NCBI GenBank assembly: GCA_023229065.1
Contig: JALNZZ010000001.1
Coordinates: 30,281-94,280 of the forward strand
Length of the DNA stretch: 64,000 nucleotides
Direction: 5' to 3'
From: Porticoccaceae bacterium
Lineage (GTDB): Bacteria; Pseudomonadota; Gammaproteobacteria; Pseudomonadales; Porticoccaceae
Below the pieces are notes generated by a model. The model was given only the letters and a program-made list of their open reading frames with translations. It did no database searches and was not told the DNA's origin. The position numbers and the translations under genes were made by a program. This document shows, one piece after another, positions 59,221 through 64,000 of the stretch (its first letter is position 1; each line of letters opens with the position of its first letter).

Positions 59221-61680
59221 ATGGTGCGCAAACTGGCCATGGGGCTGGTGATCCTGGCGTTGTTGCTAGCTGCTGTAGTTGGGCTGCTGACTTGGCAGTT
59301 CTCCGGCTTGGTTACGCCTCGTATCGAAAGCTATCTCACCAGCTATGGGGTGGAGTCGCTGTCCACCAGTGAAGTGAAATGGCGCTTCAACCGCCTGCGT
59401 ATCCAGGATATCCATGCGCGTGGCGTTATTGAAGGCACGCCCTTTGTCCTGCACCTGGAGCAGGTGGATATGGGCTACCAGTGGTGGCGTCTATTCAACG
59501 GCGCTATCGATAGCATCTCCATTGGCAATACCCATATTGATCTGGATTTGTCTACCAGTGACGAGAGTAGCTCTCCAGGTACTGATCTGGAGATCCCTCC
59601 CTTGTTGCCCCAGGCCTGGTTGGGGTCACTGCCGGTAGCCAGACTGACCTTGGAGGCGGTTTCCGGCACCTTGCGCTTGTCCGATGACCGGGTATTGGGC
59701 CTGGTGGGCAGCGACTGGGAGCTGGCGGAGCGAGAGCTTGAGGCCACCCTGGCCCTTCGGGAACTGGAAGCCGGAGAGGCACCGGTGGCGGACACGGTAC
59801 TGCTCTTGCTCGATGTCGCCAGCCGTCGCGACAAGCCGCTGGAGGTTAGTATTGGCATCACCAATGCCGGTCGCCTGGTAGCCAATCTGGCGTTGTCGCT
59901 TGCTGCAGATTCATCCTGGGAAGGCCTCGAGCTTGCCTTGCATGGCGATGTACACCATCGCAACCTGTATAGAACCCTGCGCAACCTGCACAGTGCTGGC
60001 CACCCGCTTGTGGCGGCCGGCGATGTGCTCGACTCCCTGCCGGCACTGACAGGAGATACACGACTGCGGCTGGTACTACAGTTACCCGCAGTGGTGACGG
60101 GTGAGATGGTCGACTGGCTGCTGGACGGTGCTCTGCAGGGCACTGTGCGCCATCGCCTGGCCTGGCAGGGCTGGCCAGACCCGGCCGTCGGTGAGATGCA
60201 AGCACGGCTGAGCTACGGCTTGGCGGGCAGTCTGCGGGATTTCAAAATTGTGCTGCGCAGACCGGCGACCGTGGAAGGTGAACTGCCGGATCTGAACACG
60301 GTATTGCCTGAGTCTGAGTTCTTCGCCGCTTGGCGCCGTGAAGCGCCTTTCCGGTTGGAAGTAAGTACTGACCAGCCTATCGTCGTGAGCGCTGGGGAGT
60401 TGGCGCTGCAAGCAGCTGATGCTCTGATCACTGTAGGGCCGGAGGGCCAGCATCTCGCTGTACAGGCGCAGCTCGCTGATGTGGTCGTGGCGGACAGCAT
60501 CAGTGGTTCTGCCAAACTGCAGCTTGGCCTGCACAGCCGCGGCCAGCCGTTGCTGGCCGCACAGCTTGATGGCAAGGTCCATCAAGCTGATGACAGCTGG
60601 CTCCTGTCAGGGACTATTGCCGAAGACGGTCTTGCCCTCTCTGGCCAATGGCAGGGTGTGTTGACCGATGACGGTGATTACCGGCTGGTTCTGGACAGTC
60701 ACACCGCCAATCTGCCCAAGGCGCTGGAGACCCTTGGCACTCTGACATCTCTTGATCTACCCGTTGCGCTCACTGCAGGTACAGGCCGGCTGCACTATCA
60801 GCTCAGCGGAGTACAGCCGGAAAATATGATGGAAAGAGGTAAGGAAAGAGTCGGAGCGAGTTCGACAAGCCTGCCAGAAAGTCTGGCGGTACTGCCTCCT
60901 GGCCAGCGCCTTGTCTTGAGCCTGTCCGGACTCACCGGACTGGTGCAGGGAGTGGCTGTAAACGGTGTCGCTCTTGACGCCGTCATAGAGGAAAACGGTC
61001 AGTGGCGTTCTGTGGATGCTATCGAGATCAAGGTCGCCCAGCTTAGTGCCGGTGTGGCGGTGGATGATATTGCCGCCGCAGTGCGGCTGCTGCCCTCCCC
61101 GTCCCTGGAGCAAGCCCACTGGGCGGTGGACCATTTCGAGGCCCGTTTGTTCGACGGTGCGGTGTATCTGGAAGCTCCTTTCGAAGTTGCTCTACCGCTG
61201 GATGCCAGCACGACGTTCAACCTGGTGTTGTCCGACTGGCAGCTGGGTGAGATCTTTGCTTTGTACGCCGACCACGGCCTGTCGGGTAACGGCATTATGA
61301 GCGGCAAACTACCGGTGCAGCTCGGTGCTGAAGGTATCTCCATCGATGGTGGCGAGTTGTCGGGTCAACAGCCAGGCGGGATGATCGTTTATGATGGGGG
61401 AGAAGCCGGTGACGCGGCGGCTGCAGGCAACCAGCAACTGAATGTCGCGTTGCGGCTGTTGAACAATTTTCGCTACGACACCCTCGCAGTGCGGACAGAC
61501 TTTGCTCCCAGTGGGGATCTGCTGCTGGGTTTGCAGTTGGCCGGGCACAACCCGGATGAGTTTGACGGACAGGCGGTAAACTTCAACATCAATGTAGAGG
61601 AAAATCTGTTTGACCTGCTGCGCGCTTTAAGGCTCAGCGACGATGTGATCAAGCGGCTTGAAGACCGGCTAAGCCGCTGA
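59221..61680 (+). CDS. ydbH: YdbH-like AsmA-family intermembrane phospholipid transport protein
   Basis: The 819-residue protein has one N-terminal membrane helix (about 5-26) and a very long periplasmic region of beta-strand repeats typical of AsmA-like bridge proteins. It is followed by ynbE- and ydbL-like genes, the E. coli ydbH-ynbE-ydbL arrangement; together with TamB and YhdP, YdbH moves phospholipids between inner and outer membranes. The C-terminal region shows IMSGKLPVQLGAEGISIDGGELS, a conserved element of this family (given here in two parts: GKLPVQLG and ISIDGGELS). GGGAG precedes ATG 59221; an in-frame GTG at 59200 has no spacing for a ribosome site. Confidence 0.85.
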   Translation: MVRKLAMGLVILALLLAAVVGLLTWQFSGLVTPRIESYLTSYGVESLSTSEVKWRFNRLRIQDIHARGVIEGTPFVLHLEQVDMGYQWWRLFNGAIDSISIGNTHIDLDLSTSDESSSPGTDLEIPPLLPQAWLGSLPVARLTLEAVSGTLRLSDDRVLGLVGSDWELAERELEATLALRELEAGEAPVADTVLLLLDVASRRDKPLEVSIGITNAGRLVANLALSLAADSSWEGLELALHGDVHHRNLYRTLRNLHSAGHPLVAAGDVLDSLPALTGDTRLRLVLQLPAVVTGEMVDWLLDGALQGTVRHRLAWQGWPDPAVGEMQARLSYGLAGSLRDFKIVLRRPATVEGELPDLNTVLPESEFFAAWRREAPFRLEVSTDQPIVVSAGELALQAADALITVGPEGQHLAVQAQLADVVVADSISGSAKLQLGLHSRGQPLLAAQLDGKVHQADDSWLLSGTIAEDGLALSGQWQGVLTDDGDYRLVLDSHTANLPKALETLGTLTSLDLPVALTAGTGRLHYQLSGVQPENMMERGKERVGASSTSLPESLAVLPPGQRLVLSLSGLTGLVQGVAVNGVALDAVIEENGQWRSVDAIEIKVAQLSAGVAVDDIAAAVRLLPSPSLEQAHWAVDHFEARLFDGAVYLEAPFEVALPLDASTTFNLVLSDWQLGEIFALYADHGLSGNGIMSGKLPVQLGAEGISIDGGELSGQQPGGMIVYDGGEAGDAAAAGNQQLNVALRLLNNFRYDTLAVRTDFAPSGDLLLGLQLAGHNPDEFDGQAVNFNINVEENLFDLLRALRLSDDVIKRLEDRLSR

Positions 61681-61729
61681 CAGCGAACCGGGGTTTCCAT
61701 GGGAGACCGAAATGATGGAGAAAATCAGC

Positions 61730-61924
61730 ATGAAAAAATTAATGTGGACAGGGGTTTGGCTACTGGCTGCGCCGGTACTGATAGCCTGTAGCCCCACGGT
61801 GAGGGTGGAAACTCCTACAGAACCCATTACCATCAACTTGAATGTGAAGATCGACCATGAGATCCGCGTCAAGGTGGACCGTGAACTGGAAGGACTGTTC
61901 TCCGAAGACAGTGATCTGTTCTGA
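61730..61924 (+). CDS. ynbE: YnbE-like outer membrane lipoprotein
   Basis: A 64-residue lipoprotein with a signal peptide ending in VLIACSP, lipidation at the Cys, followed by TPTEPITINLNVKIDHEI and a C-terminal VDRELEGLFSEDSDLF that match YnbE. YnbE docks the C-terminus of YdbH at the outer membrane by strand pairing. GGAG lies nine bases before ATG 61730; ATG 61712 would add six residues and also has GGGAG. Lies 49 bp after ydbH. Confidence 0.88.
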   Translation: MKKLMWTGVWLLAAPVLIACSPTVRVETPTEPITINLNVKIDHEIRVKVDRELEGLFSEDSDLF

Positions 61925-61976
61925 CCTTGCCCGGCCAATCGACACGACGACCAACCCATTGTCTGAGACCTTAACC

Positions 61977-62309
61977 ATGTTCAACAAACAACTATTGTTT
62001 CGCACCTTGGCATCGGCCCTGCTGGTAGTTAGCCCGGCCCTATGGGCGCTTGACCTTCAGGAGGCCAAGAGTCAGGGCCTGGTGGGCGAAACGGCGACCG
62101 GCTACATCGCTCCAGTCAGTGCGCCCACGGCAGAGGTTACTGCTCTGGTGAATGATATCAATCGCCAACGCAAGGCCGAATACGAGCGTATCGCGGGGCA
62201 GAACAAAATCGCCGTCAAAGATGTGGAAACGCTGGCTGCCCAAAAAGCCATTGAGAAAACACCCGCTGGCCAGTTTGTTCGCAGCAACGGGCAGTGGCAG
62301 CGAAAATAA
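61977..62309 (+). CDS. ydbL: YdbL family periplasmic protein (DUF1318)
   Basis: The 110-residue product has a signal peptide cleaved near ALWA (about residue 22), then LDLQEAKSQGLVGETATGYI, the characteristic start of mature YdbL, and VNDINRQRKAEYERIAGQN. In E. coli YdbL assists assembly of the YdbH-YnbE bridge. Third gene of the set; its frame overlaps none of ynbE when the ATG at 61977 is used. Confidence 0.9.
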   Translation: MFNKQLLFRTLASALLVVSPALWALDLQEAKSQGLVGETATGYIAPVSAPTAEVTALVNDINRQRKAEYERIAGQNKIAVKDVETLAAQKAIEKTPAGQFVRSNGQWQRK

Positions 62310-62413
62310 CTGTACTGTGGCGAGGTTTTTATCGGGCGTCCGGTAGAAAAAGGTGCTGGGTGTTATCATAGCGGTTCTTGAGCCCTGCTCCTGCCAGCTT
62401 TGTCGGTACCGCC

Positions 62414-63559
62414 ATGCCCAGCCTCAACGATCGTTTTACCGCCCGGGTTCGCGCCTTGTCCAGCGAGGGCAGTGGCATTGTCGAACACCCTGATGGACAG
62501 GTGTTCTTCGTTTCTGGCGTATGGCTGGAAGAGGTAGGCCAGTTTCGTATCACCGGCTTCAAAAACCGCTTCGGCTTTGCCGTGCTGGAAGCCCTGCAGG
62601 AGCCCTCACCCCACCGCCGCAATGCTCCCTGCCGCCATCATGGTTTTGCGGCTGGCCAGTGCGGTGGCTGTCCTTGGCAGTTTGTCGATTACCAGGCGCA
62701 ACTAGCGGCCAAAGAGCAGCGAGTGCACCGCAGTCTGGGACGCTTGTTGGGGGAGGACTGTATTCTCCCTATTATCGGCTCACCGCGTACTCTGGGGTTC
62801 CGCAACCGGGCACAACTAAAGACGGATGGCGAGCGACTGGGATTTGTCAGTGCGGCTTCTCGACACCTGGCGCCAGTGGATGACTGTCTGATCCTCACCG
62901 AGCGTAACCGTGCCACTCTAAAGGCGTTGGTTGCCACGCTGCCCAACCGGGATTGGCGACCGGCCAAAAGGCGCGACTGGACCACTCTGGATATTGACGA
63001 AGATACGGGCCTCGGAGAAGTCGCTGTCAACCGGCGGCTGCACTTTCGCCAGGGCAATGATGAACAAAACAGGGTGATGCGCGAGTGGCTGGGGCAGCGT
63101 CTGGAGCCCCTCGACCGCGCAACACCCGTGGTAGAGCTGTTTGCCGGGTCGGGCAATTTCACTGAGGTGATCGCGGCGGCGGGCTTTGCCCGTATTGTGG
63201 CAGCGGAAGGTTCCGGGGATGCCATCGAACAGCTGGCGGCGCGGCGGTTGCCAGGGGTGGAAACCCTTGTGGGCAACCTGTTTGCTGATGAAGTGCTGGA
63301 GCGAGTGCGGCGGTGTTGTCCCGATGCCGGTGTTCTGGTACTGGACCCACCTCGCGATGGCCTTAAGAATATCGCGCAGCTACTGCCCAAAAAACACCGT
63401 GTTCGGGAGGTGTTTTATATCTCCTGCGACCTTGCGACTCTGGCGCGGGACTTGGCAGTGTTGGTAGAGAAAGGTTTTCGCGCTGTAGCAGTTCAACCCT
63501 TGGACCTGTTCCCGCACAGTCCCCATGTGGAGTTGCTCTGCCATCTACGCCTCCGATAG
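62414..63559 (+). CDS. 23S rRNA (uracil-5-)-methyltransferase, RlmC/RlmD family
   Basis: A SAM-dependent m5U methyltransferase of 381 residues. An N-terminal OB/TRAM-like region is followed by an iron-sulfur cysteine cluster (CRHH...CGGCPWQ and a fourth Cys in VDDCLIL), then the Rossmann domain with ELFAGSGNFT, LDPPRDG and the catalytic cysteine in YISCDLATLARD. The Fe-S cysteines separate it from TrmA. Which uracil (747 or 1939) it targets is not clear; it is shorter than typical RlmD. ATG 62414 is preferred over TTG 62378. Confidence 0.9.
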   Translation: MPSLNDRFTARVRALSSEGSGIVEHPDGQVFFVSGVWLEEVGQFRITGFKNRFGFAVLEALQEPSPHRRNAPCRHHGFAAGQCGGCPWQFVDYQAQLAAKEQRVHRSLGRLLGEDCILPIIGSPRTLGFRNRAQLKTDGERLGFVSAASRHLAPVDDCLILTERNRATLKALVATLPNRDWRPAKRRDWTTLDIDEDTGLGEVAVNRRLHFRQGNDEQNRVMREWLGQRLEPLDRATPVVELFAGSGNFTEVIAAAGFARIVAAEGSGDAIEQLAARRLPGVETLVGNLFADEVLERVRRCCPDAGVLVLDPPRDGLKNIAQLLPKKHRVREVFYISCDLATLARDLAVLVEKGFRAVAVQPLDLFPHSPHVELLCHLRLR

Positions 63560-63654
63560 CTAAAAGTAATCACCTGTATATCCCTTATCAAATAGATTGA
63601 TGGGGTGAGGGTGGGTAGACTGTCACCATCAACTGATCAAAGAGGAGACAGGCA

Positions 63655-63897
63655 ATGGAACCTTTTACCGTTTTTGGACGCCCCGGCTGTGGTTACTGTG
63701 TACGAGCCAAGCAGGTTCTGGGCATGAAAAATCTTCCCCACAAGTACGTGGATATGATGGAAGAGGGTATTTCGCCCGCAGACCTGGAGAAAACTATCGG
63801 TAAACCAGTGCGTACAGTACCGCAAATTTTTCATGGTACCCAGCACATTGGCGGCTACACCGAGCTGGAACAGTACCTGCGGGACATGGATTCTTAA
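63655..63897 (+). CDS. Glutaredoxin (GrxA-like, CGYC active site)
   Basis: An 80-residue dithiol glutaredoxin with active site RPGCGYCVRAKQ (Cys11-Gly-Tyr-Cys14), the cis-proline in RTVPQIF and glutathione-binding GGYTELEQYL. It reduces disulfides and can support ribonucleotide reductase. GAGGAGA precedes ATG 63655. Confidence 0.93.
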   Translation: MEPFTVFGRPGCGYCVRAKQVLGMKNLPHKYVDMMEEGISPADLEKTIGKPVRTVPQIFHGTQHIGGYTELEQYLRDMDS

Positions 63898-64000
63898 GGT
63901 ACAACTGAACTTTTCACAAGGTGAATTTCCTGCCTCGGTTCTTTCAATAGGAGGGTTGCTGAGGCCGGGAGTGCACTGGGCGACGGTATTCTTGCTCTGC
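63898..64000. other. Window end, no gene seen
   Basis: About 100 bases after the glutaredoxin gene with no clear frame or structure. Confidence 0.5.

Overview
The window is an ordinary, gene-dense chromosomal segment of a moderately high-GC gammaproteobacterium. Gene order closely follows that of Pseudomonas and its relatives: hemF-aroE, coxBA-ctaG-coxC-SURF1-ctaA-cyoE-SCO, znuBC-zur/znuA, polA-sRNA-engB-cytochrome c4-dsbA, tkt-epd-pgk-fba, and metK next to an ArsR-type regulator. Protein style and repeats suit a marine member of the Pseudomonadales/Cellvibrionales group, but I cannot name the genus. No rRNA, tRNA, CRISPR array, prophage or transposase gene was recognised.

Layout. 1-3.4 kb: haem and shikimate genes, a gamma-carbonic anhydrase-like protein, a YheV-like zinc protein and an unknown protein. 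3.6-12.4 kb: a complete aa3-type cytochrome c oxidase locus with its assembly factors (Cox11, SURF1, haem A and haem O synthases, SCO). 12.4-15.5 kb: the zinc uptake system znuABC with its repressor gene zur and a candidate Zur operator between the divergent units. 15.5-21.1 kb: polA, an intergenic small RNA gene with an excellent sigma-E/AlgU-type promoter (the position of Spot 42 in enterics and ErsA in Pseudomonas), engB, cytochrome c4 and a DsbA that may be a lipoprotein. 21.1-26.8 kb: a 'Gcr' family membrane protein and an acetate kinase-phosphoketolase operon. 27.1-29.1 kb: an orphan two-domain glycosyltransferase whose 3' end runs into a roughly 230 bp nested inverted repeat. 29.4-31.8 kb: serine biosynthesis (serC, serA). 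31.9-37.9 kb (minus strand): a TonB-dependent receptor, a periplasmic binding protein and a hybrid histidine kinase in one apparent operon. 38-41.6 kb: pdxH, an aldo/keto reductase and a glucan phosphorylase interrupted by a frameshift in a run of nine C. 41.6-46.3 kb (minus strand): the activated-methyl cycle operon (ArsR/methyltransferase fusion, metK, ahcY, metF) with a palindromic operator. 46.5-55 kb: a DASS-type anion transporter, an alkaline phosphatase and tkt-epd-pgk-fba. 55-64 kb: a lipase-like hydrolase, a D-2-hydroxyacid dehydrogenase, SrkA kinase, the YdbH-YnbE-YdbL envelope phospholipid transport set, an RNA m5U methyltransferase and a glutaredoxin.

The strongest leads are the sigma-E-driven sRNA gene at about 18.6 kb, the TonB receptor/binding protein/hybrid kinase operon, the ArsR-methyltransferase regulator with its palindrome, the structured repeat at 28.9-29.1 kb with the unusual glycosyltransferase beside it, and the poly-C frameshift in the glucan phosphorylase gene. 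All start sites and functions were read from sequence by eye, without database searches.
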